A stretch of DNA of 7,003 bases from DATBDM01 sp036269915 (GTDB lineage Bacteria > Actinomycetota > Thermoleophilia > Solirubrobacterales > Solirubrobacteraceae): the NCBI GenBank assembly GCA_036269915.1, contig DATBDM010000011.1:1-7003 (forward strand). Direction: 5' to 3'. The translations under genes were made by a program, and so were the position numbers. Shown piece by piece: positions 1 through 6,183 of this stretch (position 1 is the stretch's first letter; every line of letters begins with the position of its first letter). Below the pieces are notes generated by a model that worked only from the letters and a program-made list of their open reading frames with translations, made no database searches and had not been told where the DNA came from.

Positions 1-428
1 TGATCTGGGTGCCGCTGCGCCGCACGCGCCACGGGCTCGCGATCTACGCGGTCGGCAGCGACCGCGAGGCGGCCTACCTGAGCGGCGTGCAGGTCGCGGG
101 CACGCGGATCTTCGCCTACGCGCTGGGGAGCGTGTTCGCCGCGCTCGGCGGGCTCGCGCTGACCTCCACGACCGGCATCGGCAGCCCGCTCTCGGGCGAT
201 CTCTACACGCTCAACTCGGTCGCCGCGGTCGTGCTCGGCGGCGTCGCGCTGGTCGGTGGCAAGGGCGGGCTGCTCGGGCCGGTCGTCGCCGCGTTCATCG
301 TCTCGATCGTGGTCGCGATCCTCGTGTTCTGGGGCGTCGACTCCAACTACGGCCAGGTGATCCAGGGCGGCCTGATGGTGCTCGTGGTCATGGTCGGCGG
401 ACTGACGCTGATGCGGAGGCGCAGGTGA
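1..428 (+). CDS. Sugar ABC transporter permease, RbsC type (C-terminal part, cut by window edge)
   Basis: This is the C-terminal part of an inner-membrane permease of the RbsC/BPD_transp_2 family, which forms the translocation channel of CUT2-type sugar ABC importers. The reading frame is open from the left edge (first full codon at position 3) and ends at TGA 426-428, leaving about 141 visible residues. They begin with the cytoplasmic coupling segment typical of RbsC (GLAIYAVGSDREAAYLSGV), the loop that contacts the ATPase. About four hydrophobic segments follow (around FAYALGSVFAALGGLAL, SVAAVVLGGVALVGG, LGPVVAAFIVSIVVAILVF and VIQGGLMVLVVMVGG). The AAVVLGG...GGKG signature is characteristic of the family. 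The protein ends in a positively charged RRRR tail, presumably cytoplasmic. A GTG at 9 could be taken for a start, but it lies inside the conserved domain and is not one. The stop overlaps the next permease by 4 bp, so the two probably form a heterodimeric channel. The substrate is not readable. Confidence 0.95.
   Translation, partial: IWVPLRRTRHGLAIYAVGSDREAAYLSGVQVAGTRIFAYALGSVFAALGGLALTSTTGIGSPLSGDLYTLNSVAAVVLGGVALVGGKGGLLGPVVAAFIVSIVVAILVFWGVDSNYGQVIQGGLMVLVVMVGGLTLMRRRR
415..419 (+). promoter_or_regulatory. Shine-Dalgarno site for the second permease
   Basis: GGAGG lies 5 nt before the GTG at 425, inside the last codons of the preceding permease. It supports choosing GTG 425 as the start despite the 4-bp overlap with the upstream stop. 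Confidence 0.75.
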
Positions 429-1426
429 GCGCCGCCGCGCAGACGCGCGCCCCGGAGCCCGAGGCGCCGGACCGCGAGCGTCGCACGATCGGCGGCGTGC
501 TCGCCGAGCGGCCGCTGATCATGCTCGCGGTGCTGCTCGTGCTGCTGCTCGTCGCGTGCGAGATCGCACAGCCGGGCTACCTGTCGGGCGAGCAGGCGGG
601 GACGATCCTGCGGCTCGCCGCGCCGCTGGCGATTCTCGCCGCCGGCCAGACGATCGTGATGCTCACCGGCGGCATCGACCTGTCGATCGGCTTCTCGGCG
701 ACGGCGGCGGCGTACATCATGGCCGGGCAGTCCTCGCGGGGGACCGTCGTGGCGATCCTGATCGCGCTCGGCGTCGGCCTGCTGATCGGCACGCTCAACG
801 GCATCGGGATCGGCATCTTCGGGGTCCAGCCGCTGATCATGACGCTCGGCATGGGCTCGATCGTGATCGGGATCCTGACCGTGCGCGCGCAGGACTTCGT
901 GACCGGCGCGCCGGCGGTGCCGAACTTCGTCAACGAGCTCGCCACGGGCTCGCTGCTCGGCGACGTCCCGAAGAGCATCCTGCTCTGGGGCGCGCTGTCG
1001 GTCGTCCTGATACTCGCGCTGCGGCGCTCGGGCTTCGGCCGCATGCTCTACGCCTACGGCGACAACCCGACTGCGGTGCGTCTCGCGGGGACGCGCTCGT
1101 GGCAGCTGCTGATCGCGGCGTACGCGCTCTGCGGGATGTGCGCGGCGATCGGCGGCCTGCTGCTCGTCGGGCTCACCAACGCGGCCGACCTCGGGCTGGC
1201 GACGTCCTACCTGCTGCCCTCGGTGGCGGCCGTGGTGATCGGCGGCACATCGATCTTCGGCGGCTTCGGCTCCTACTCGGGGACGATCTTCGGCGCGCTG
1301 ATCCTCACCGTCCTGGACTCGTTCCTGACGCTGATCAACGTCGCCCAGTCGGTGCGCCAGATCCTCTACGGGGCGATCATCCTCGGGCTGGCCGCGCTGT
1401 ACGCGCGGACGTCCGGGAAGGGGTAG
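425..1426 (+). CDS. Sugar ABC transporter permease, RbsC type (second of a pair)
   Basis: A complete 333-residue inner-membrane permease of the RbsC/BPD_transp_2 family, normal in length for a CUT2 sugar importer. Residues 1-30 are a charged, Pro/Glu/Arg-rich cytoplasmic N-terminus, followed by a first membrane helix at about 31-48. The family hallmark GQTIVMLTGGIDLSIG sits at about 74-89. The C-terminal half carries the cytoplasmic coupling loop (GRMLYAYGDNPTAVRLAG), then the SVAAVVIGGTSIFGG segment and two final hydrophobic helices. The start is GTG 425 with GGAGG 5 nt upstream, overlapping the previous stop as GTGA. The adjacent, non-identical permease upstream suggests a two-permease importer like YtfT/YjfF (galactofuranose) or LsrC/LsrD (autoinducer-2) of E. 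coli rather than a homodimeric RbsC. That comparison rests on gene arrangement only. The ATPase and binding protein are not in the window. The stop is 2 bp before the next gene. Confidence 0.96.
   Translation: MSAAAQTRAPEPEAPDRERRTIGGVLAERPLIMLAVLLVLLLVACEIAQPGYLSGEQAGTILRLAAPLAILAAGQTIVMLTGGIDLSIGFSATAAAYIMAGQSSRGTVVAILIALGVGLLIGTLNGIGIGIFGVQPLIMTLGMGSIVIGILTVRAQDFVTGAPAVPNFVNELATGSLLGDVPKSILLWGALSVVLILALRRSGFGRMLYAYGDNPTAVRLAGTRSWQLLIAAYALCGMCAAIGGLLLVGLTNAADLGLATSYLLPSVAAVVIGGTSIFGGFGSYSGTIFGALILTVLDSFLTLINVAQSVRQILYGAIILGLAALYARTSGKG
1418..1423 (+). promoter_or_regulatory. Probable ribosome binding site for the PTE-family gene
   Basis: The purine-rich AAGGGG (within GGGAAGGGG, 1415-1423) lies 5 nt before GTG 1429. 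It favours this GTG over a second in-frame GTG at 1438, whose use would place the site 14 nt away. Confidence 0.55.
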
Positions 1427-1428
1427 GG

Positions 1429-2361
1429 GTGGCGATCGTGCGGACCGTCGCCGGGGACGTCGACCCGGCGCGGCTCGGGCCGTGCGACGCGCACGAGCAC
1501 CTGTTCCTCACCACGCCGATCCAGCCGGGGGAAGACTTCCTCGACGTCGACAAGGCGATCGAGGAGGCGCGGACGCTCGTCGACGCCGGCGGGCGCGCGC
1601 TGGTCGACTGGACACCGCTCGGGCTCGGGCGCGACCCGCACGGCCTGCTCGAGGTCTCGCGCGCGACCGGCCTGCACGTCGTCGCGGCCACCGGCGCGCA
1701 CCGCGACGCGCACTACGTGGCCGGGGATCCGCTGCGCGCCGCGGGCGCCGACGCCCTGGCGGAGCGCTTCGCGGCCGAGATCCTGGACGGCATGGACGGC
1801 ACGGACATCCGTGCCGGGCTGATCAAGGCGGGCGCGAGCTACCACCACGTGACGCCGTTCGAGGCGACCGTGCTGGAGGCGGCGGGCGCCGCGCACGCGT
1901 GCACGGGCGCGCCGATCGGCGTGCACACCGAGCACGGCACGCACGGCCTCGCCCTGGTCGAGCGCCTGCGCGGGCACGGCGTCGACCCGGGGTCCGTGAT
2001 CCTCGCCCACGTCGACCGCAATCCCGATCCGGGCGAGCACGCGGAGACCGCCGCGACCGGCGCCTGGCTGCAGCTCGACGGGCCCGGCCGCACCAAGTAC
2101 CTCCCCGACTCGACGCTGCTCGCGTTCGTCGAGGCGCTCGCCGGGCGCGGGCATGCCGACCGGCTACTGGTCGGCGGCGACACCGGCCGCTCGACCATGA
2201 TGCGCGCCTACGGCGGCGGGCCTGGGCTCGACTACGCGTTCGCGCGCTTCCGCCCTCGGCTGGCGCGCGAGCTCGGCGACGGGCTGGCCCAGACGATCTT
2301 CGTGGACAACCCGGCGCGGGCCTTCGCCTTCGCCCCCAGCGACTCCGGAGGCCCCTCATGA
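1429..2361 (+). CDS. Phosphotriesterase-family metal-dependent hydrolase, probable sugar lactonase
   Basis: A 310-residue cytoplasmic amidohydrolase-fold enzyme of the phosphotriesterase (PTE, COG1735) family. The full binuclear metal site is visible: HxH at H22/H24 (in DAHEH), bridging lysine K133 (in GLIKAG, expected to be carboxylated), H166 (GVHTEH), H194 (ILAHVDRN) and the catalytic-type aspartate D251 (VGGDTGR). Spacing matches PTE (H55/H57, K169, H201, H230, D301). The segments DRNPDPGEHAETA, LQLDGPGRTKYLPDS and AYGGGPGLDYAFARFRPRL resemble the branch of COG1735 in which Raushel and co-workers found furanose-lactone and phospho-furanose-lactone hydrolases. In a sugar operon a lactonase is far more likely than an organophosphate hydrolase. 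GTG 1429 was chosen because it follows a purine-rich site and places HxH at residues 22-24. The frame stays open far upstream, but that part is an Arg/Asp-rich shadow of the permease. The stop overlaps the next ATG (ATGA). Substrate and phosphorylation state are unknown, and no kinase is seen nearby. Confidence 0.9.
   Translation: MAIVRTVAGDVDPARLGPCDAHEHLFLTTPIQPGEDFLDVDKAIEEARTLVDAGGRALVDWTPLGLGRDPHGLLEVSRATGLHVVAATGAHRDAHYVAGDPLRAAGADALAERFAAEILDGMDGTDIRAGLIKAGASYHHVTPFEATVLEAAGAAHACTGAPIGVHTEHGTHGLALVERLRGHGVDPGSVILAHVDRNPDPGEHAETAATGAWLQLDGPGRTKYLPDSTLLAFVEALAGRGHADRLLVGGDTGRSTMMRAYGGGPGLDYAFARFRPRLARELGDGLAQTIFVDNPARAFAFAPSDSGGPS
2347..2351 (+). promoter_or_regulatory. Shine-Dalgarno site for the Gfo/Idh/MocA gene
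   Basis: A consensus GGAGG lies 6 nt before ATG 2358, inside the 3' end of the PTE-family gene. It fixes the start within a frame that is open for hundreds of bases further upstream. Confidence 0.8.
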
Positions 2362-3539
2362 CCCCTTTCCAGCAGCTGGGCGCGGCGGTCGTCGGCACCG
2401 GCTTCATCGGCGTCGTGCACGTCGAGGCGTTGCGCCGGCTCGGCGTGCAGGTGCACGGGGTGGTCGGCTCGTCGCCCGAGCGCGCGCGAGCCAAGGCCGA
2501 GACCGCCGTGCTGCCCGAGCCCTACGAGAGCTTCGAGGCGATGCTCGCCGACGAGCGCGTCGACGTCGTCCACATCACCTCGCCCAACAGGCAGCACCTG
2601 CCCCAGGCGCGCGCCGCGCTGCGGGCCGGCAAGCACGTGGTCTGCGAGAAGCCGCTGGCGATGACCGCGACCGAGACGGCGGAGCTCCTCGCGCTCGCCC
2701 GCGAGAGCGGGCTCGTGCACGCGGTCAACTTCAACATCCGCTTCTACCCCCAGTGCCTGGAGGCGCGCGAGCGCGTCGCCGCGGGGGCGCTCGGGCCGGT
2801 GCACCTCGTCACCGGCGGCTACCTGCAGGACTGGCTGCTGTTCGACACCGACTGGAACTGGCGGCTGGATCCGGCCGAGGGCGGCGAGCTGCGCGCGGTC
2901 GGCGACATCGGCTCGCACTGGATCGACCTGCTCCAGCACGTCACCGGCCGCCGCGTGGAGGCCGTGATGGCCGACCTCGCGACGGTCGTGCCCGTGCGCC
3001 GGGTGCCGGTCGGCCCGGTCGAGACCTTCTCCTCGGCAACCGCGGACGAGACCGTGCCGCGCGAGATGGAGACCGAGGACCTCGCAGGGATGCTGCTGCG
3101 CCTGGAGGGCGGGGCGCGCGCCGTCATGTCGGTCTCCCAGGTCAGCGCCGGGCGGCGCAACGCCTGCTCGTTCGAGATCGACGGCGGCGCGGGCTCGCTC
3201 GCCTGGACCTCGGAGCGACCGGAGGAGCTGTGGCTCGGCCACCGCGAGCGCGCGAACGAGCTCCTGTTGCGTGATCCGGCGCTGATGTCGCCCGTCGCGG
3301 GCGCCGCCTCCGCGCTGCCCGCCGGCCATCTCGAGGGCTTCGCCGAGACCTTCCGGGAGCTCTACCGGGCCGTCTACCGCGCCGTGCTCGCGGGCGGCCC
3401 GCCGGAGCGCCCGGACTACCCGACCTTCGCCGACGGCCACGACGAGGCCGTGATCGCGGAGGCCATCCAGGCCAGCGCCCGCGAGGGACGCTGGGTCACC
3501 GTCGACCGCACGTCGAGCCTTCAGGGGGCGACCGCATGA
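2358..3539 (+). CDS. Gfo/Idh/MocA-family NAD(P)-dependent sugar dehydrogenase
   Basis: A 393-residue cytoplasmic oxidoreductase of the Gfo/Idh/MocA family, which oxidises or reduces a ring hydroxyl (or C1) of sugars, inositols and glycosides. The N-terminal Rossmann domain (about 7-125) carries GTGFIG at 13-18 and the family EKP motif at 97-99, whose K98 is the expected catalytic lysine. The C-terminal alpha/beta domain carries GDIGSHWID at 182-190. D183 and H187 match the Asp...His pair (D172/H176 in Bacillus IolG) that completes the active site. A GHLEG motif at 323-327 is typical of the longer, about 380-400 residue, members that act on pyranosides. The residues after the second beta strand are GSS (37-39), with no acidic residue, which hints at NADP or mixed cofactor use. 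ATG 2358 has an ideal GGAGG and overlaps the upstream stop, and its own stop overlaps the next ATG. Comparable roles are YcjS, levoglucosan dehydrogenase and LgdA. The exact substrate is not readable. Confidence 0.94.
   Translation: MTPFQQLGAAVVGTGFIGVVHVEALRRLGVQVHGVVGSSPERARAKAETAVLPEPYESFEAMLADERVDVVHITSPNRQHLPQARAALRAGKHVVCEKPLAMTATETAELLALARESGLVHAVNFNIRFYPQCLEARERVAAGALGPVHLVTGGYLQDWLLFDTDWNWRLDPAEGGELRAVGDIGSHWIDLLQHVTGRRVEAVMADLATVVPVRRVPVGPVETFSSATADETVPREMETEDLAGMLLRLEGGARAVMSVSQVSAGRRNACSFEIDGGAGSLAWTSERPEELWLGHRERANELLLRDPALMSPVAGAASALPAGHLEGFAETFRELYRAVYRAVLAGGPPERPDYPTFADGHDEAVIAEAIQASAREGRWVTVDRTSSLQGATA
3523..3528 (+). promoter_or_regulatory. Shine-Dalgarno site for the TIM-barrel epimerase gene
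   Basis: AGGGGG lies 7 nt before ATG 3536, at the very end of the dehydrogenase gene, and supports that start. Confidence 0.65.
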
Positions 3540-4453
3540 AGCTGGGCCTGCTCACCGCCGCCTTCCCCGAGCTCTCGCTCGACCAGATCGCCGACTGGGC
3601 CGCCGCCAACGGCTTCGACGCGCTGGAGGTCGCCTGCTGGCCGGCGGGCGAGGGCGCCGCGCGGCGCTACGCCGGCGTCTCGCACATCGACGCCGAGTCG
3701 CTGACCGACGCCGAGGCGCAGCGGATCCGCGACGGCCTCGTGCGCCGCGGCCTGGAGATCTCGGCGCTCGCCTACTACCCCAACCCGCTCGACCCCGACG
3801 ACGATGCCCGCGAGGCCGCGCACGCGCACCTGCGCAAGGTGATGGAGGGCGCGGCGAAGCTCGGCGTCCCGACGGTCGGCACGTTCGCGGGCAACGACCG
3901 CACGCGGCCGATGCCGGAGAACCTCGAGCGCTTCGCCGAGCTGTGGCCGCCGCTCGTGCGCCACGCCGGAGAGCTCGGCGTGCAGGTGGCGATCGAGAAC
4001 TGCCCGATGATCTTCTCCTACGACGAGTGGCCGGGCGGCAACAACCTCGCCTACAACCCGCACGCCTGGCGCGCGATGTTCGCGGCCATCCCCGACGCGC
4101 ACTTCGGCCTCAACCTCGACCCCTCGCACCTGATCTGGCAGAAGATCGACGTCGAGCGCGCCGTGCACGAGTTCGGCGACCGCATCCTGCACGCGCACGG
4201 CAAGGACCTCGAGGTCCGTCCCGACGGGCTCTACGAGCACGGCGTGATGTCGACCGGGATCGGCTGGCAGGTGCCGCGGCTGTGCGGCCACGGGCAGGTC
4301 GACTGGGGCCGCTTCATCGGCGCGCTCTACGCGGTCGGCTACGACGGCGTCGTGTCGATCGAGCACGAGGACCGCCGCTTCGAGGGCGATCCCGAGCTGG
4401 TCAAGCGCGGCTTCCTCGTCGCGCGCAACACGCTGCGGCCGCTGATCGCGTGA
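3536..4453 (+). CDS. Xylose-isomerase-like TIM-barrel sugar epimerase/isomerase
   Basis: A 305-residue cytoplasmic protein of the AP-endonuclease-2/xylose-isomerase-like TIM-barrel family (sugar phosphate isomerase/epimerase annotation). The metal-site residues expected for this fold sit at the C-terminal ends of strands: E154 (VAIENCPM), D195 with H198 (NLDPSHLIW), a histidine in HAHGKD (H219 or H221) and E276 (SIEHED). Other conserved-looking blocks are EVACWPAGEGAARRYAG near residue 31, YYPNPLD, and WPGGNNLAYNP. Relatives include IolE, tagatose epimerases, YcjR and LgnI. They abstract a proton next to a ketone to epimerise, isomerise or eliminate. The ATG overlaps the upstream dehydrogenase stop and the TGA overlaps the GTG of the Zn-dehydrogenase. 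It is thus coupled on both sides to oxidoreductases, which suggests its substrate is a keto-sugar made by one and used by the other. Length is normal and nothing is missing. Whether the reaction is epimerisation, isomerisation or beta-elimination cannot be told. Confidence 0.92.
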   Translation: MKLGLLTAAFPELSLDQIADWAAANGFDALEVACWPAGEGAARRYAGVSHIDAESLTDAEAQRIRDGLVRRGLEISALAYYPNPLDPDDDAREAAHAHLRKVMEGAAKLGVPTVGTFAGNDRTRPMPENLERFAELWPPLVRHAGELGVQVAIENCPMIFSYDEWPGGNNLAYNPHAWRAMFAAIPDAHFGLNLDPSHLIWQKIDVERAVHEFGDRILHAHGKDLEVRPDGLYEHGVMSTGIGWQVPRLCGHGQVDWGRFIGALYAVGYDGVVSIEHEDRRFEGDPELVKRGFLVARNTLRPLIA

Positions 4454-5445
4454 GCGAGGGGCTGACCAAGCTCGCCCCCGGACCGGGGAACGTCGCCCTC
4501 GCCGAGCGTCCCGAGCGCGACCCCGGACCGGGCTACGTCGCGCTGCGGGTCGAGGCGACCGGGGTCTGCGGCACCGACCTCCACATCGAGGCGGGCGAGT
4601 ACCCGAGCGTGCCGCCCGTGACGATGGGCCACGAGGTCTGCGGCGTCGTCGCGACGCTCGGCGCGGGCGTCGACGGCGGCTGGGACGGCGTGCGCGTCGT
4701 CTCGGAGACGTACTACGCGACCTGCGGGCGCTGCGCGCACTGCCGCTCGGGGCGGCCGAACCTGTGCGGGCGCCGCCAGTCGATCGGGACCCACGTCGAC
4801 GGCGCCTTCGCGCCGCGGGTGATCGTCCCCGCCCACGGGCTGCACCGGCTGCCCGACGGCCTCGGAGCGACCGAGGGCTCGCTCTCGGAGCCGCTGGCCT
4901 GCGTGTGTCAGTCGCTGCTCGACCCGCCGGTGATCTCGGCCGGGGACCGCGTCCTCGTGCTCGGCCCGGGCGCCATCGGGCTGCTCGCCGCGCAGGTCGC
5001 GCGCGCCGGCGGCGGCGCCGTGACCGTCCAGGGCGCCCCGCGCGACGCGGCGCGGCTGGCCCTCGCCCGCGAGCTGGGCTTCGACGCGATCGTCGCCGGC
5101 GAGGCGCCGGCCGGCGGCTTCGACGTCGTCGTCGAGTGCTCGGGCAGCACGCCGGGCATCGCCCAGGCGCTCGAGTCCGCGCGCCGCGGCGGGCGCATCG
5201 TCCAGATCGGCCTGCGCGGCGCGCCGGTCACGGTCGACTGGGACCTGATCTGCTTCCACGAGCTGACGGTCACGAGCGGGTTCGCCTCGACCCCCGCGTC
5301 GTGGCGTCGCGCGATGGCGCTGCTCGACCCGCGCGCGGTGGCGCTCGGCCCGCTGGTCAGCGCCGTGCTCCCGCTCGCCCGCTGGCGCGAGGCGTTCGAC
5401 GACTCACGCGCGGGGCGCGCGGTGAAGGCGGTCCTGCAGCCCTGA
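4450..5445 (+). CDS. Zinc-dependent medium-chain (MDR) sugar/polyol dehydrogenase
   Basis: A 331-residue cytoplasmic zinc alcohol dehydrogenase of the sorbitol/threonine dehydrogenase type. The GroES-like N-terminal domain has catalytic-zinc ligands C40 (GVCGTDLH) and H61/E62 (MGHE), with E147 (LSEPLACV) as the likely further ligand. The structural-zinc lobe has four cysteines at 92, 95, 98 and 106. The Rossmann domain begins at about 165 with GPGAIG at 172-177. After the second strand the sequence is VTVQGAPRD, lacking the acidic residue that selects NAD in sorbitol dehydrogenase; R198 could favour NADP. GTG 4450 overlaps the previous stop (GTGA) and gives a standard N-terminus (TKLAPGPGNVALAE). 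No clear Shine-Dalgarno is present, but no other in-frame start lies nearby upstream and the next downstream one would remove the catalytic Cys. Translation probably depends on coupling. Last gene of the + strand operon; likely oxidises a hydroxyl of a sugar acid or sugar, or reduces the epimerised keto-sugar. Confidence 0.94.
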   Translation: MSEGLTKLAPGPGNVALAERPERDPGPGYVALRVEATGVCGTDLHIEAGEYPSVPPVTMGHEVCGVVATLGAGVDGGWDGVRVVSETYYATCGRCAHCRSGRPNLCGRRQSIGTHVDGAFAPRVIVPAHGLHRLPDGLGATEGSLSEPLACVCQSLLDPPVISAGDRVLVLGPGAIGLLAAQVARAGGGAVTVQGAPRDAARLALARELGFDAIVAGEAPAGGFDVVVECSGSTPGIAQALESARRGGRIVQIGLRGAPVTVDWDLICFHELTVTSGFASTPASWRRAMALLDPRAVALGPLVSAVLPLARWREAFDDSRAGRAVKAVLQP

Positions 5446-5458
5446 GCGCGCCGCTCAG
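5442..5458. terminator. Inverted repeat across the converging stop codons, possible bidirectional hairpin
   Basis: CTGAGCG (5442-5448), a 3-nt loop CGC, and CGCTCAG (5452-5458) form a perfect 7-bp stem. It contains the TGA of the + strand dehydrogenase and the TGA (TCA on +) of the - strand regulator. It occupies the only non-coding DNA between the two operons (9 bp). Neither side has a T-run, so it is not a canonical intrinsic terminator. It could be a weak bidirectional terminator or a chance result of the paired stop codons in GC-rich DNA. Confidence 0.35.
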
Positions 5459-6183
5459 CCGAGCTCGACGTCGAACGAGACCTCGAGCGCGTAGCGGTCG
5501 GCCGCGTAGCGCGACTCGGTGAGCTCGAGCGGGCGCCCGGACTGGTCGAAGATCAGGCGCCGCTCGACGAGCAGCGGACCGCCGCGCTTGATGCGGAGGT
5601 GGCGGGCGTCGGTGGCCGTCGCGGCCTCGGCCACCAGGGAGGCGCGGCCCGCGGTGGGGACGTGGCCGGCGCCGACCAGCGTGTCGAACAGCGAGCCGCC
5701 CTCGAGGTCGGCGCTCTCGAGCACCGCGGCCAGCGACGGCGCGAAGGCGGACGCCTCGATGGCGATCGGCTCCTCGTCGGCGAGCCGCAGGCGCACGAGC
5801 TCGGCGACCTCGGAGCCGCTGCGCAGCCCGAGCGACACCGTCTCGGCGCCCGTGCCCGCGCGTGTGCCACGCGTGAGCAGGCGCGAGCTCGGGCGGCGGC
5901 CGCGGCGGCGCATCTCGTCCGAGAACGAGATCAGGCTGCCGGCCTGGCGGTGGACCGGCTGCTGGGCGACGAACGTCCCGCGGCCGGGGATGCGCTGCAC
6001 GATCCCGGCCTGGACGAGCGGCGCCATCGCGTTGCGGGCGGTCATGCGGCTCACGCCGAACTCCTGGCACAGCTCGGCGTCGGAGGGCAGCGGATCGCCC
6101 GGCGCGAGCTTGGCCACTCGCGCGCGCAGCGCCTGCTCGATCTCGTAGTAGCGGGGGACGAAGCGGTCGGTGGGCGAGCTCAT
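5455..6183 (-). CDS. GntR-family (HutC subfamily) transcriptional regulator with UTRA domain
   Basis: A 242-residue DNA-binding regulator. Residues about 9-75 are the GntR winged helix: YYEIEQALRARV, the PLPSDAELCQEFGVSRMTAR helix-turn-helix (31-50), then AGIVQRIPGRGTFVAQ forming the wing (59-74). Residues about 85-240 are a UTRA ligand-binding domain, with the typical LRLADEEPIAIEASAF and the C-terminal LLVERRLIFDQSGRPLELTE block. HutC/UTRA regulators usually repress and are released by a small metabolite, often a sugar or sugar phosphate. ATG 6183 overlaps the stop of the upstream lactonase gene as ATGA, so the regulator is translated after it. Only a weak purine site (GATGGA) precedes it. 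It converges on the catabolic operon with 9 bp between stops. Its targets are probably the promoters of that operon and its own, both outside the window; no operator is recognisable here. The effector is unknown, plausibly the imported sugar or a pathway lactone. Confidence 0.94.
   Translation of the reverse strand: MSSPTDRFVPRYYEIEQALRARVAKLAPGDPLPSDAELCQEFGVSRMTARNAMAPLVQAGIVQRIPGRGTFVAQQPVHRQAGSLISFSDEMRRRGRRPSSRLLTRGTRAGTGAETVSLGLRSGSEVAELVRLRLADEEPIAIEASAFAPSLAAVLESADLEGGSLFDTLVGAGHVPTAGRASLVAEAATATDARHLRIKRGGPLLVERRLIFDQSGRPLELTESRYAADRYALEVSFDVELG

Noticed and set aside
556..1428. Long in-frame extension upstream of the PTE-family gene
   Set aside because: The translation is Arg/Asp/Ala-rich with no domain and runs in another frame over the well-conserved permease; a good start with a purine-rich site exists at 1429.
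2232..3440. 402-codon open frame on the - strand
   Set aside because: Composition is biased (Arg, Val, Gly, His, Asp) with no recognisable motif, and it lies opposite the clearly coding Gfo/Idh gene; typical antisense shadow in high-GC DNA.
4476..4543. Imperfect direct repeat 45 bp apart (CCCCGGACCGGG) at the start of the Zn-dehydrogenase gene
   Set aside because: It encodes PGPGNVAL and PGPGYVAL, both common in the N-terminus of this enzyme family, so protein constraint explains it.
3521..5259. Two long - strand open frames (281 and 306 codons) opposite the epimerase and Zn-dehydrogenase genes
   Set aside because: No family motifs and low-complexity residue use; the + strand frames carry full catalytic motif sets.
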